Assembly: GCF_019443745.1 (NCBI RefSeq)
Contig: NZ_CP050948.1
Location: 2,480,001-2,544,000 of the forward strand
DNA from: Iamia sp. SCSIO 61187
GTDB taxonomy: Bacteria; Actinomycetota; Acidimicrobiia; Acidimicrobiales; Iamiaceae
Direction: 5' to 3'
DNA length: 64,000 nt
The notes below the pieces were generated by a model. The model did no database searches. It saw only the letters and a list, made by a program, of their open reading frames with translations, and was not told where the DNA came from. Positions 8,244 to 16,745 of the stretch are shown piece by piece. The number at the start of each line of letters is the position of its first letter. Position 1 is the stretch's first letter. The translations under genes were made by a program, and so were the position numbers.

Positions 8244-9610
8244 CAGCCCTCCTCGCCGCTGGCGGTGTCGAGCTGCGCCGGCGAGCCTGCGAGTGGCGAG
8301 GGGAGGCTCGCCGGAGGGGTCGGGGCCGCCCCCTCGGCGACCTCGTCGAGCCCCTCGAGCAGGTGGCCCATGCGGTCGCGCTTGGTCCGCAGGTAGGCGA
8401 TGTTCTCGGCGTTGGGGGCGACGATCGACGGCACCCGGGCGGTGATGTCGAGGCCGAAGCCCTCGAGGCCGCCGTACTTGGCCGGGTTGTTGGTGATGAC
8501 CCGCATGGTCGTGACGCCCAGCTCGTTCAGGATCTGGGCACCGATGCCGTACTCGCGGCTGTCGACGGGCAGGCCGAGGTCGGTGTTGGCGTCGACGGTG
8601 TCGCGGCCCTCGTCCTGGAGGGTGTAGGCGCGGATCTTGTGCCCGATGCCGATGCCGCGGCCCTCGTGGCCGCGCAGGTAGACGATGACGCCCTTGCCCT
8701 CGGCGGCGATCATCTCCATGGCCGCGTCGAGCTGCACCCCGCAGTCGCAGCGCATCGACCCGAACACGTCGCCGGTGAGGCACTCGCTGTGCACCCGGAC
8801 GAGGACGTCGTCGGCGCCGTTGACCGAGCCCTTGACCATGGCGACGTGCTGCTCACCGTCGAGGACGGACTCGAACACGTAGCTGGTGAAGTCACCCCAG
8901 CGGGTGGGGATGCGGGCCTCCGCCACCCGGCGCACCAGCTTCTCGGTGCGGCGCCGGTAGCGGATCAGGTCGGCGATGGAGATGAAGAGGAGGCCGTGCT
9001 CCTCGGCGAAGCGCGCCAGCTCCGGCACCCGGGCCATGTCCATCTTGTCCTCGTCGACGATCTCGCAGAGGACCCCGGCGGGGGCCAGCCCGGCGAGGCG
9101 GGCCAGGTCGATGGCCGCCTCGGTGTGGCCGGCCCGCTTGAGCACGCCGCCCTCGCGCCCCACGAGCGGGAAGATGTGGCCGGGTCGGGCCAGGTCCCCC
9201 GGCCGGGTCGCCGGGTCGACGAGCGAGGCGATGGTCTTGGCCCGGTCGTGGGCCGAGATGCCGGTGCTGGTGTCGTGGCGGTAGTCGATGGTGACGGTGA
9301 AGGCCGTCCGCATGCTCTCGGTGTTCTGCTCCACCATGGGCCGCAGGTCGAGCTCGGCCGCCCGCTCGGGGGTGACCGGTGCGCAGATGACCCCCGAGCT
9401 GTGCTTCAGGAAGAAGGCGATCTTCTCGGGGGTGACGGCCTCGGCCGCCATGATGAGGTCGCCCTCGTTCTCGCGGTCCTCGTCGTCGACGACGACCACG
9501 ATCTCGCCCCGCCCGATGGCGGCGATGGCCTCGTCGATCCGGGCGAAGCCGGCGCCGGCCCCGTCAGGGTGGCGGGTGGGGTCGGTGGACGTGAAGGGGG
9601 TGTCGGTCAC
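8243..9610 (-). CDS. ribBA: Bifunctional 3,4-dihydroxy-2-butanone-4-phosphate synthase / GTP cyclohydrolase II
   Basis: The product has 455 residues. The N-terminal half is RibB: VVVVDDEDRENEGDLIMAAE, HSSGVICAPV, then YRHDTSTGISAHDRAKT. The C-terminal half is RibA. It carries the zinc-binding Cys triad in CLTGDVFGSMRCDCGVQL, the GHEGRGIGIGHKI catalytic stretch and the TNNPAKYGGLEGFGL motif. Both halves look catalytically intact, so one protein supplies both branch precursors of lumazine. A low-complexity Ala/Pro/Ser tail of about 35 residues follows the RibA fold and is probably disordered. It lies between ribE (58-nt gap) and ribH (overlap). Confidence 0.96.
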   Translation of the reverse strand: MTDTPFTSTDPTRHPDGAGAGFARIDEAIAAIGRGEIVVVVDDEDRENEGDLIMAAEAVTPEKIAFFLKHSSGVICAPVTPERAAELDLRPMVEQNTESMRTAFTVTIDYRHDTSTGISAHDRAKTIASLVDPATRPGDLARPGHIFPLVGREGGVLKRAGHTEAAIDLARLAGLAPAGVLCEIVDEDKMDMARVPELARFAEEHGLLFISIADLIRYRRRTEKLVRRVAEARIPTRWGDFTSYVFESVLDGEQHVAMVKGSVNGADDVLVRVHSECLTGDVFGSMRCDCGVQLDAAMEMIAAEGKGVIVYLRGHEGRGIGIGHKIRAYTLQDEGRDTVDANTDLGLPVDSREYGIGAQILNELGVTTMRVITNNPAKYGGLEGFGLDITARVPSIVAPNAENIAYLRTKRDRMGHLLEGLDEVAEGAAPTPPASLPSPLAGSPAQLDTASGEEG

Positions 9611-9668
9611 GGTGTCCTCCAGGGGACGGTGGTGGTCCGGCCCGCGGGGCGGTGCCGGCCGATGGGGG

Positions 9669-10277
9669 TCACGAGGCGTCCTCGACCAGGGCGGCAGCCT
9701 CGGCGGGGTGGGCCAGGTAGTGGGCGACGAGGCGCTCGACGTGCTTGGCGGTCACGTCGACCTCGAGGTTGACGCCGTCGCCGGGGCGGCGGACGCCGAG
9801 GGTGGTCACGGCGATGGTGTGGGGGATCAGGGCGACGCTGAGGCCGTCGTCGTGCACGGCGGCGACGGTGAGGCTCACGCCGTCGATGGCGATCGAGCCC
9901 TTGTGCACCACGTAGCGGCGCAGGGCGTCGGGGACGCGGACGCGCAGGTCGGGGGCGGCCGTCACCACGGTCCCCACACCGTCGACGTGGCCCTGGACGA
10001 CGTGGCCGCCCAGCCGGTCGGCGGCGCGGACCGGGCGCTCGAGGTTCACCCGGTCGCCCGCGCCGAGACGGCCGAGGGTGGTGCGGGCGAAGGTCTCGTC
10101 GACCACGTCGGCCTCCCACCACCCGTCGCCGAGGGTGACGACGGTGAGGCAGGTCCCGTCGACGGCGATGGAGTCGCCGATGGCGGCGTCGGAGGTGACC
10201 AGGTCGGCGGCCACCCGCAGGCGGGGTCCGGCCACGGACACGATCGTGCCCATCTCCTCCACGATGCCGGTGAACAT
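9669..10277 (-). CDS. ribE: Riboflavin synthase, alpha chain
   Basis: The 202-residue protein starts with the family hallmark MFTGIVEEMGTI and has two homologous beta-barrel lumazine-binding repeats. Each carries a version of the conserved core: IAVDGTCLTV with GGHVVQGHVDGVGTV in and after the first, IAIDGVSLTV in the second. It dismutates two lumazines into riboflavin and the pyrimidine precursor. The ATG at 10277 overlaps the last base of ribD, so the two are coupled. Confidence 0.95.
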   Translation of the reverse strand: MFTGIVEEMGTIVSVAGPRLRVAADLVTSDAAIGDSIAVDGTCLTVVTLGDGWWEADVVDETFARTTLGRLGAGDRVNLERPVRAADRLGGHVVQGHVDGVGTVVTAAPDLRVRVPDALRRYVVHKGSIAIDGVSLTVAAVHDDGLSVALIPHTIAVTTLGVRRPGDGVNLEVDVTAKHVERLVAHYLAHPAEAAALVEDAS

Positions 10278-11308
10278 CAGCGCGGGCCTCCTGCGGTGAC
10301 GGCGGGTCGGAGGTCGACCCGGATGTCGGTCCCGACGGCGCGGACCGAGGTGAGCTCGCCCCGCCAGATGTCGGCGACGGTGGCGGCACCGGGGCCCCGG
10401 AACAGCCCGGGCCCGTCCTCGCCCCCGCTGAGCGCCGGAGCGAGGTAGGTGACGTACTCGTCGACGAGGCCGGCCCGGTGGAAGGCGCCGGCCACGGTGG
10501 CCCCGCCCTCGACCAGCGCCTGGAGGACGCCGTCCTCCCCCAGCCGCTCCAGCAGGTCGTCGAGGTCGCCGTCGGCGGCCGTCCACTCGGTGCAGGGGTG
10601 GACCCTGGCCCCCTCGGGGGCCCGCCCGAGTACCACGCGGTGGGGGTCGGGCCCCTCGACCAGGCGGGTCGTGAGCGACGGGTCGTCGGTCGCCACCGTG
10701 CCCGCGCCGACGATGATCGCCTGGCTCTCGGCGCGGAGGCGGTGGGCGTCGGTCCGGGCCTCGGTGCCGGTGATCCACTGCGAGCTGCCGTCGGCGGCCG
10801 CCGTGCGGCCGTCGAGCGTGGCCGCCAGCTTGAGGATCACCCACGGTCGGCCGGTGCGCCGGTGGTGCAGGTAGGGCTCGAGCTGCTCGGCGACCTCGGT
10901 GGCCCGGCACCCGATCTCGACGGCGACGCCGGCGTCGCGGAGGAGGGCCAGCCCGGCCCCGGCGACCAGCGGGTCGGGGTCGGACACGCCCACCACGACC
11001 CGACGCACCCCCGCCTGCACCAGGGCCTCGGCGCACGGCCCGGTGCGGCCGGTGTGGGCGCAGGGCTCGAGGGTGGCGTAGACGACGGCCCCCCGGGTCT
11101 TGGCCTCGCCCCCGGCGGCCCGGGCGGCGTCGAGGGCGACGATCTCGGCGTGGCGCCCGCCGGGCGGCTCGGTGGCCCCGGTGTGGACCGAGCCGTCGGC
11201 CGACACGACGAGGGCGCCGACCCACGGGTTGGGGGCGGTGGAGGTCCGGACGGACGCGCCGAGCTCGATGGCCATCGCCATGCGCTGCTCGTCGGTCGTC
11301 TGGGGCAC
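10277..11308 (-). CDS. ribD: Bifunctional diaminohydroxyphosphoribosylaminopyrimidine deaminase / reductase
   Basis: The 343-residue protein has an N-terminal deaminase of the cytidine-deaminase fold, with zinc ligands in GGRHAEIVALDAA and the TLEPCAHTGRTGPCAEAL stretch. Its C-terminal reductase is of the DHFR-like fold (VILKLAATLDGRTAAADGSSQWITG, VEGGATVAGAFHRAGLVDE). I chose the GTG at 11308 because a GGAGGG ribosome binding site lies 6 nt upstream. An ATG at MAMAIE, eight codons further in, is an alternative. It is the first gene of the rib operon, and the FMN riboswitch lies just upstream. Confidence 0.94.
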   Translation of the reverse strand: MPQTTDEQRMAMAIELGASVRTSTAPNPWVGALVVSADGSVHTGATEPPGGRHAEIVALDAARAAGGEAKTRGAVVYATLEPCAHTGRTGPCAEALVQAGVRRVVVGVSDPDPLVAGAGLALLRDAGVAVEIGCRATEVAEQLEPYLHHRRTGRPWVILKLAATLDGRTAAADGSSQWITGTEARTDAHRLRAESQAIIVGAGTVATDDPSLTTRLVEGPDPHRVVLGRAPEGARVHPCTEWTAADGDLDDLLERLGEDGVLQALVEGGATVAGAFHRAGLVDEYVTYLAPALSGGEDGPGLFRGPGAATVADIWRGELTSVRAVGTDIRVDLRPAVTAGGPR

Positions 11309-11385
11309 TGGCCCTCCCTGGGCGCGTGAGGCTCGCAGGGGGGACGTCGACACCAGGCGCGCGGACGATCCGAGCGCCGTGGGTG

Positions 11386-11511
11386 ACCTCGCTTCCATCC
11401 GGACTGTGACCGTCGGCCCCGGGTTTCCACCGGGTCAGCCCCACCGGCCGAGGCCGGAGGGGGTCGTGGGCTCTCACCACCGGTCGGGACTTCCACCCAA
11501 CCCCGCGAGGT
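11386..11511 (-). promoter_or_regulatory. FMN riboswitch (RFN element) upstream of ribD
   Basis: Read on the minus strand, the element starts with ACCTCGC (11505-11511) and closes with GCGAGGT (11386-11392), a perfect 7-bp P1 stem. Inside are the conserved aptamer blocks: GGGTGGAAGTCCCGACCGG near the 5' side, then GGTGGTGAGAGCCCACGA, then GGGGCCGACGGTCACAGTC followed by CGGATGG at the 3' side. These match the known RFN consensus. Binding of FMN is expected to shut off the rib operon. No U-rich terminator is seen between the aptamer and the GGAGGG site of ribD, so control may act on translation or through Rho. This is inference. Confidence 0.95.
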
Positions 11512-11795
11512 GCGGTTATGCAGTTGTGGCCCGCAGCATAGGACGAGAACGCGTTCCATCTCCCCTGCCGAGACGGACGTCACTGAAGCCATGTCGTCGC
11601 CGACCGGCGAGACCACCGCGTCCGGCGCGCGTCTCTGGGTGCCTCCCGATGGCGACGACGCTCGCTGTGGGCCTGGCGGCAGCCCCGGAGGCTCGGGAGC
11701 GAAGCCCCAGCCCGAGCCGGCGAGCTCGCGAGCTTCGGCGGGGATGGGCCCGGCCGCACCCCGGTGCCGCAGACGAGCCCGCCTGCGACATTGCT
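11512..11795. other. Intergenic region between the rib operon leader and mog; no gene seen
   Basis: This stretch must hold the minus-strand promoter of the rib operon. A possible -10 (TATGCT on the minus strand) lies at 11535-11540, but no convincing -35 is visible. An 8-bp stem (ggctcggg at 11690-11697, cccgagcc at 11711-11718) lies about 80 nt past the mog stop and might help terminate mog. The small open frames here have no recognisable domains or coding character. Confidence 0.4.
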
Positions 11796-12260
11796 TCAGT
11801 GGGGTCGGTGGCCCGCCATGAGGTCGAGGGCGTGGGGGATGACGTCCAGGACGGCATCCAGGCACTCGACCGATCCCGAGGGCGAGCCGGGCGTGTTGAG
11901 CACGAGGGCGTGGCCCACGGTGCCGGCGACGCCCCGCGACAGGCGGCCGAGCGGGCTCACGAGGCGCATGGCCTCGGCCAGCCCGGGGGCCTCGCGCTCG
12001 ACGACCCGACGGGTGCCCTCGGGGGTGAGGTCGCGGGGGCCGAAGCCGGTGCCGCCGGTGGTGACGACCAGGCCGGCGAAGCCGGCGGTGGCCCGGCGGA
12101 GGGCGTCGGCCACCTCGGCCACCCCGTCGGGGGTGACCATCCGGTCGACGACGTCGAAGCCGGCGGCGGTGAGCCGCTCCTCGAGGGCGGCGCCGGAGCG
12201 GTCCTCGCGCACCCCGTCGACGACGCCGTCGGACACGGTCACGACCTTGGCGGAGAACAT
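11796..12260 (-). CDS. mog: MogA/MoaB-family molybdopterin adenylyltransferase-like protein
   Basis: The 154-residue protein has the MoCF-biosynthesis fold: VVTVSDGVVDGVREDRSG at the N-terminus, the TTGGTGFGPRDLTPE nucleotide/pterin-binding motif near residue 75, and the LNTPGSPSGSVECL motif. MogA adenylates molybdopterin before molybdenum insertion; MoaB proteins are close relatives. The two cannot be separated from this sequence. No other molybdenum-cofactor gene is present in the window. It ends a minus-strand run that begins at def. Confidence 0.88.
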   Translation of the reverse strand: MFSAKVVTVSDGVVDGVREDRSGAALEERLTAAGFDVVDRMVTPDGVAEVADALRRATAGFAGLVVTTGGTGFGPRDLTPEGTRRVVEREAPGLAEAMRLVSPLGRLSRGVAGTVGHALVLNTPGSPSGSVECLDAVLDVIPHALDLMAGHRPH

Positions 12261-12277
12261 GCCCCCACCCTGCCACG

Positions 12278-13234
12278 TCACCGCAGGTCCGCCGTCTCCC
12301 GGGCGCGGAGCAGCCGTCGCCAGCCGGTGCCCGGGGTGGCGAGCCCGGTGACCTGGTCGCTGTGCTCGCAGCGGGCGCCGTAGGCGACGACGTATCCGTG
12401 GGCGGCGTCGGCCAGCTCCCGCTCGGCGGCGGTGAGCGCCGCCCCCCGGGCCTCGCCGTACGCGGCCAGGAAGGCCCGGCCCTCGGCGATCGTCGGGTGG
12501 GGGTCGGGGGTGCCCCAGACCACGGTGAACCCGGCGGCGGCCTGCCCGACGAGGACCGCCTCGGGCGCCCGGACGAGGGCGTCCCAGTCGAACACGGCGA
12601 GGACCCGGCCGGTGGCGTCGACGTGGATGTGCTCGGCCCGCCAGTCGACGTGGCCCACGACCCGGGGGGCGCCGGCGGCCGCCCGCACCAACCGGCGCCG
12701 GAGCCCCACGGCCAGGTCGTCGATCCACTCCCCTCCCGCGAGGGTGAGGTCGAACCGGGGGTCGTGGGGCGGGTCGGGCCACAGGGCGGCGGCCGGGAGG
12801 GCGATCCCCCACGGCTCGTGGAGGGCGACGCGGGCCGGGGCCACCTCGGTGGCGGCCACGACCAGCTCCCGCAGCAGCCGGGCCGTCGTCGCCCGCCCCT
12901 CGGCGGTGCGGGCATCGATCGGCGCACCGCCGTCGACGCGGACCTCGGCCCCGGCGACGGCCGATCCCCACGGGTGCAGCGCCCCCACCGGGCGGGGCAC
13001 GGGGAAGCCGGCGTCGGCCAGCGCCGCCTGCACCGCCCGGGACTCGGCGACGCGGGCGGCCTGCTCGCCGGGCCGCACCTTGACGACCACGGCCCGGCCG
13101 TCGGCCAGGTCGACGGCGACCACCAGCCCCGAGCTCTCCTCGGACCAGAGGACGGTGGCCACCTCGGCCCCGAGGTGCTCCCGGCACCAGGTCGCCGCGT
13201 CGGCCCCCGCGAACCGGGGCTCGGGCGGGCTCAA
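12278..13234 (-). CDS. Aminoglycoside-phosphotransferase-like kinase
   Basis: The product has about 318 residues. An N-terminal lobe with VVVKVRPGEQ supplies the ATP-binding Lys. The C-terminal lobe has a Brenner-like catalytic motif (VVGHVDWRAEHIHVD) and a metal-binding VFDWDAL. This is the APH/choline-kinase fold; the substrate is unknown, and antibiotic resistance should not be assumed. The start is uncertain. I prefer the TTG at 13234 because it overlaps the rsmB stop (TTGA), as do many junctions in this genome, and because longer frames enter rsmB. Confidence 0.72.
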   Translation of the reverse strand: MSPPEPRFAGADAATWCREHLGAEVATVLWSEESSGLVVAVDLADGRAVVVKVRPGEQAARVAESRAVQAALADAGFPVPRPVGALHPWGSAVAGAEVRVDGGAPIDARTAEGRATTARLLRELVVAATEVAPARVALHEPWGIALPAAALWPDPPHDPRFDLTLAGGEWIDDLAVGLRRRLVRAAAGAPRVVGHVDWRAEHIHVDATGRVLAVFDWDALVRAPEAVLVGQAAAGFTVVWGTPDPHPTIAEGRAFLAAYGEARGAALTAAERELADAAHGYVVAYGARCEHSDQVTGLATPGTGWRRLLRARETADLR

Positions 13235-14580
13235 CCGGGCAGGCGGTAGCGGTGGAGGGCCATGCCGTCGGTGCCCTCGGCCTGCGGCAGGAGCAGCGCC
13301 CCCCTCCCCCACGGCACCCACGGGTCGCCCGGGGGCGGGAGGGGCTCCAGGTCGGGCCGGACCTCGGCGACGACGGTGTCGACCCCGGTGGTCTCGCGGG
13401 CGGTCAGCGTGCACACGGACACCACGAGGAGACCACCGGGGCGCACCAGGTCGGCGGCCGCCCGCACCAGGTCGACCTGGAGCCGGGCCAGCCGGTCGAT
13501 CGACTCGGGCACCATGCGCCAGCGGGCGTCGGCCCGCCGGTGGAGGACGCCGAGCCCCGAGCAGGGTGCGTCGACGAGGACCCGGTCGAACGCCGCCGCC
13601 GGGAACGGGGTCGACCGGCCGTCGGCGACGACGGGGTGGACGCGGTCGGACGTGCCCGTGCGCGCCGCGTTGCCGGCGATGAGGCCGACCCGCCCGGGGC
13701 GGACGTCGGCCGCGACCACGTCGGCCCCGGTGCCGGCCAGGGCGGTGGCCTTGCCACCGGGGGCGGCGCAGAGGTCGAGCACCCGGTCACCCGGGCCGGC
13801 GTCCACCAGCTCGGCGACCCACTGCGACGCCAGGTCCTGGGTGTAGCCGTCGTCGCGGACCGTCACGGTGGCCGAGGCGTTCATGGCCTCCAGCGCCGCC
13901 AGGGCCCGCTCGGGGCCCAGGTCCTCGGTCAGCCGCTCGACGATCCAGTCCGGGTAGCTGAGGGCGGTGGCCGGGTCGGGGAAGCAGCGGCCGTGCTCGT
14001 CGTGCTCGGCCGCGACCTTGCGCAGGACGGCGTTGACGAGGCCGCGGGACCGCTTGGGCGCGGCGCTGACCGCGGTGGTGACGGCGGCGTGCGGGGGCAT
14101 GCCCAGGATCACCAGCTGGTAGGCGCCGAGGCGGAGGGCGCTGCGGGTCCGGGCGTCGAGGGGGCGGTCGCCGGTGACGAAGCGATCGACGAGCCAGTCG
14201 CAGGCCCGGCGCATCCGGGTCGTGCCGTAGACCAGCTCGGTGGCCAGGCCCCGGTCGCGGGCGTCGAGCGTCGAGCGCTCCAGAGCCGGGCCGAGGGCGA
14301 GGTTGGCGAAGGCCCCGCCCTCCTCGATCCGCACCAGGGCCTCGACCGCGACCCGGCGGGCGTCGGGCGGTCGCTCGTCGGAGCCGGCGTCGCCCGAGGC
14401 GTCCCGGGGCGGGCCCCGCCGGGCCGGACGGCGGTCTCCGCCCGCGGCGGCCGAGGCCCCCCGGGCGGCGGCCTGCTCGGCCCGGGCCTTGCGCACCTTC
14501 TTGGCCTTGCGCCGGGCGGCCCCGCTGGCCCGCTCGAGGTGCACGTCGTCGGGAGCGCGGGGTCCGTCCCAGTCCGTCAT
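13231..14580 (-). CDS. rsmB: 16S rRNA (cytosine-967-C5)-methyltransferase RsmB
   Basis: The 449-residue protein methylates C967 of 16S rRNA. An unusual N-terminal extension of about 80 residues is rich in Lys, Arg and Ala (AARRKAKKVRKARAEQAAA) and is probably disordered and RNA-binding. A NusB-like domain follows (PDARRVAVEALVRIEEGGAF to the EHDEHGR region). Then comes the Rossmann methyltransferase: DLCAAPGGKATALA for AdoMet, LVDAPCSGLGVLHRRAD with one catalytic Cys, and VSVCTLTARETTGVD with the other, in place of the usual YSTCSL. The ATG at 14580 is the first in frame after the fmt end. Confidence 0.92.
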   Translation of the reverse strand: MTDWDGPRAPDDVHLERASGAARRKAKKVRKARAEQAAARGASAAAGGDRRPARRGPPRDASGDAGSDERPPDARRVAVEALVRIEEGGAFANLALGPALERSTLDARDRGLATELVYGTTRMRRACDWLVDRFVTGDRPLDARTRSALRLGAYQLVILGMPPHAAVTTAVSAAPKRSRGLVNAVLRKVAAEHDEHGRCFPDPATALSYPDWIVERLTEDLGPERALAALEAMNASATVTVRDDGYTQDLASQWVAELVDAGPGDRVLDLCAAPGGKATALAGTGADVVAADVRPGRVGLIAGNAARTGTSDRVHPVVADGRSTPFPAAAFDRVLVDAPCSGLGVLHRRADARWRMVPESIDRLARLQVDLVRAAADLVRPGGLLVVSVCTLTARETTGVDTVVAEVRPDLEPLPPPGDPWVPWGRGALLLPQAEGTDGMALHRYRLPG

Positions 14581-14605
14581 CGTCGGGCTCGCTCGCCGTA
14601 CCCGC

Positions 14606-15517
14606 TCATGCGCCGAGGACCTCGTCGTCGGCCAGGCGGGCGCCGTTGGCCCAGGCCGGGCCCAGGACGCGGCCCCGCCCCTCGGGCTGGACCTCGTCGA
14701 GGACGAGGTGGCCGTCGCCGGCGGCGACCACGACGGCACCGTCGACGAGCCGCACCGCGCCGGGCTCGGCCCCGCTCGCGGCCCGGTCGACGTGCGCCTC
14801 CCAGACGCGCAGGCGCGCCCCGCGGAAGGTCGTCCACGCCCCCCCGACGCGCACCACGCGGTGCAGCTCGGCGGCGGGGCGGGACCAGTCGAGGAACAGG
14901 TCGCCGGGGCGGATCTTCTTGGCGTAGGTCGGCTCGCCGTCCTGCGGGGTCGGCTCGCCCAGACCCGCGGTCAGGGTCTCGACGAGGAGGCGGGCGCCGA
15001 CCTCGGACAGCTCCTCGCGCAGCTCGGCCGCGGTGGCGTCGGGCCCGATCGGGATCTCGGCGACGGCGTGCACGCCCCCGGCGTCGAGGGCCTCGACCAC
15101 CTCCATGATGCAGACGCCCGTCGTCTCGTCGCCGGCGAGGAGGGCGCGCTCGACCGGCGCGGCGCCGCGCCACCGTGGCAGGAGCGAGAAGTGGATGTTG
15201 ACCATGGGCAGGGCGGCGAGGAGGTCGGCCCGCAGGATCTCGCCGTAGGCCACGACCACGCCCAGGTCGGCCCCGGCGGCGGCGGCGTCCTCGACGCGGT
15301 CGGTCACCGCCAGACCCAGCTCGAGGGCGGCGGCCTTCACCGGCGACGGGCTCGTCGCCCCGCCCCGGCCCCGGCGCCGGTCGGGCTGCGAGATCACCAG
15401 GACGATGTCGAACCCGGCCGCGACCAGCGCCCGGAGGGCGGGGACCGACGCCGCCGGGGTGCCGAGGAACACGAGCCGGCGCGGGTGGCGCGGGGGGACG
15501 GCGGGCGGAGCGCTCAT
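14606..15517 (-). CDS. fmt: Methionyl-tRNA formyltransferase
   Basis: The 303-residue protein formylates initiator Met-tRNA. The N-terminal catalytic domain carries LVFLGTPAASVPALRAL, the VNIHFSLLPRWRGAAPVE signature with the catalytic Asn-His pair, and a GVCIMEVVEALDAGGV segment. The C-terminal domain begins around TYAKKIRPGDLFLDWSRPA and is complete. It stands next to def (22-nt gap), the usual functional partner that later removes the formyl group. Confidence 0.96.
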   Translation of the reverse strand: MSAPPAVPPRHPRRLVFLGTPAASVPALRALVAAGFDIVLVISQPDRRRGRGGATSPSPVKAAALELGLAVTDRVEDAAAAGADLGVVVAYGEILRADLLAALPMVNIHFSLLPRWRGAAPVERALLAGDETTGVCIMEVVEALDAGGVHAVAEIPIGPDATAAELREELSEVGARLLVETLTAGLGEPTPQDGEPTYAKKIRPGDLFLDWSRPAAELHRVVRVGGAWTTFRGARLRVWEAHVDRAASGAEPGAVRLVDGAVVVAAGDGHLVLDEVQPEGRGRVLGPAWANGARLADDEVLGA

Positions 15518-15539
15518 CGGTGCGCGATCTCGGGAGGGG

Positions 15540-16085
15540 TCAGGGGAGGAGCGACGAGGGGCCGGCGTCGGTCCCGACGCGGTCGGCCCGGGCCAGCATG
15601 AGCTCGCGGACGGCCCGCTTGGCCTCGACCCGCTGGTCGTCGTCGAGGCGCTCGGTCATGAGGACGCCGTCGAGGTGGTCGATCTCGTGCTGGTACATGC
15701 GGGCGGCCAGCTCGTCGGCCTCGATCGACACGTCGTTGCCGTCGAGGTCGAGCCCGACGACGTGGACCGTCTTGGGCCGGGCGATCTCCCAGTAGAGCCC
15801 CGGGATCGACAGGCAGCCCTCGCTGTAGAGCCACTCGTCGTCGCCGTACTCCTCGATGCGGGGGTTGACGATGGTGACGGGCTCGGGGTCGTCGGGCAGG
15901 TGGTACACGACCAGGCGCTTGCGCACCCCCACCTGGGGGGCGGCCACGGCCAGCCCGTCGGCCTCGTACATGGCGTCGACCATCCCCTCGACCACCTGCA
16001 CCAGGGCACCGTCGATGTCGGTGACGTCGGCCGCGACCTCCCGCAGGACCGGGTCCCCGATGATCCGGATGTCGTAGGCGGCCAT
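15540..16085 (-). CDS. def: Peptide deformylase
   Basis: The 181-residue metalloprotease has all three hallmark motifs: GLAVAAPQVG, EGCLSIPG with the metal-binding Cys, and QHEIDHLDG with the two His ligands and the catalytic Glu. It removes the N-formyl group from nascent proteins. A short C-terminal Ala/Arg-rich helix follows. It is the first gene of the def-fmt-rsmB minus-strand run and is divergent from the methyltransferase gene, with only 36 nt between the starts. Confidence 0.96.
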   Translation of the reverse strand: MAAYDIRIIGDPVLREVAADVTDIDGALVQVVEGMVDAMYEADGLAVAAPQVGVRKRLVVYHLPDDPEPVTIVNPRIEEYGDDEWLYSEGCLSIPGLYWEIARPKTVHVVGLDLDGNDVSIEADELAARMYQHEIDHLDGVLMTERLDDDQRVEAKRAVRELMLARADRVGTDAGPSSLLP

Positions 16086-16121
16086 GGCGTCCCACGCTAT
16101 CGGGTCGCCTACCGTCCACAG

Positions 16122-16745
16122 GTGCCCGAGGGACCGCCGAACCACTACTTCTCGGCCCGACCGACGGCTCGCTCCAAGCCGGGGCGGGCCCGGCTCGAGC
16201 TCCCCGAGGACGACCACGCCCTCGTGCTGCGGACCGACGCCGGCGTCTTCTCGGCGGGCGGGGTCGACCCGGGGACCCGCGTGCTGCTCGAGGACGGGGC
16301 CCGGCCGGAGCCGACCGACCGGGTGATCGCCGACGTCGGCTGCGGGTACGGGCCCATCACCATCGCCCTCGCCCGGCGCGCCCCCGACGCCGTCGTGTGG
16401 GCGATCGACGTCAACGAGCGGGCGCTCGAGCTGACGGCCGCCAACGCCGAGGCCCTCGGCGTGGGTGACCGGGTGCGGGTGGCGACCCCCGACGCAGTCC
16501 CCTCCGACCTCGTCGTCGACCGGTTCTGGTCGAACCCGCCGATCCGGGTGGGCAAGGCCGCCCTCCACGACGTGCTGGCCACGTGGCTGGCCCGGGTCGC
16601 CCCCGGCGGCGGCGCCCACCTGGTGGTGGGCAAGAACCTGGGCGCCGACTCGCTCCACCGGTGGCTGGCCGACCAGGGCCACAGCGTCACCCGACGGGCC
16701 AGCCGGAAGGGCTACCGGCTGCTGGACGTCGTACCGGGTGGCTGA
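16122..16745 (+). CDS. RsmC-like class I SAM-dependent methyltransferase
   Basis: The 207-residue protein starts at a GTG. It begins NHYFSARPTARSKPGRA, typical of the RsmC/RlmG-like small methyltransferases. It then has the AdoMet loop VIADVGCGYGPITIALAR, the acidic WAIDVNERALEL strand, and FWSNPPIRVGK, in which NPPI takes the place of the usual NPPF/NPPY catalytic motif. The likely substrate is a guanine N2 or adenine N6 in rRNA, but this is not certain. It overlaps the MFS gene by 8 nt. Confidence 0.85.
   Translation: MPEGPPNHYFSARPTARSKPGRARLELPEDDHALVLRTDAGVFSAGGVDPGTRVLLEDGARPEPTDRVIADVGCGYGPITIALARRAPDAVVWAIDVNERALELTAANAEALGVGDRVRVATPDAVPSDLVVDRFWSNPPIRVGKAALHDVLATWLARVAPGGGAHLVVGKNLGADSLHRWLADQGHSVTRRASRKGYRLLDVVPGG

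Noticed and set aside
12278-13234. Antibiotic-resistance aminoglycoside phosphotransferase
   Set aside because: The fold fits, but it covers many housekeeping kinases, and there is no mobile context.
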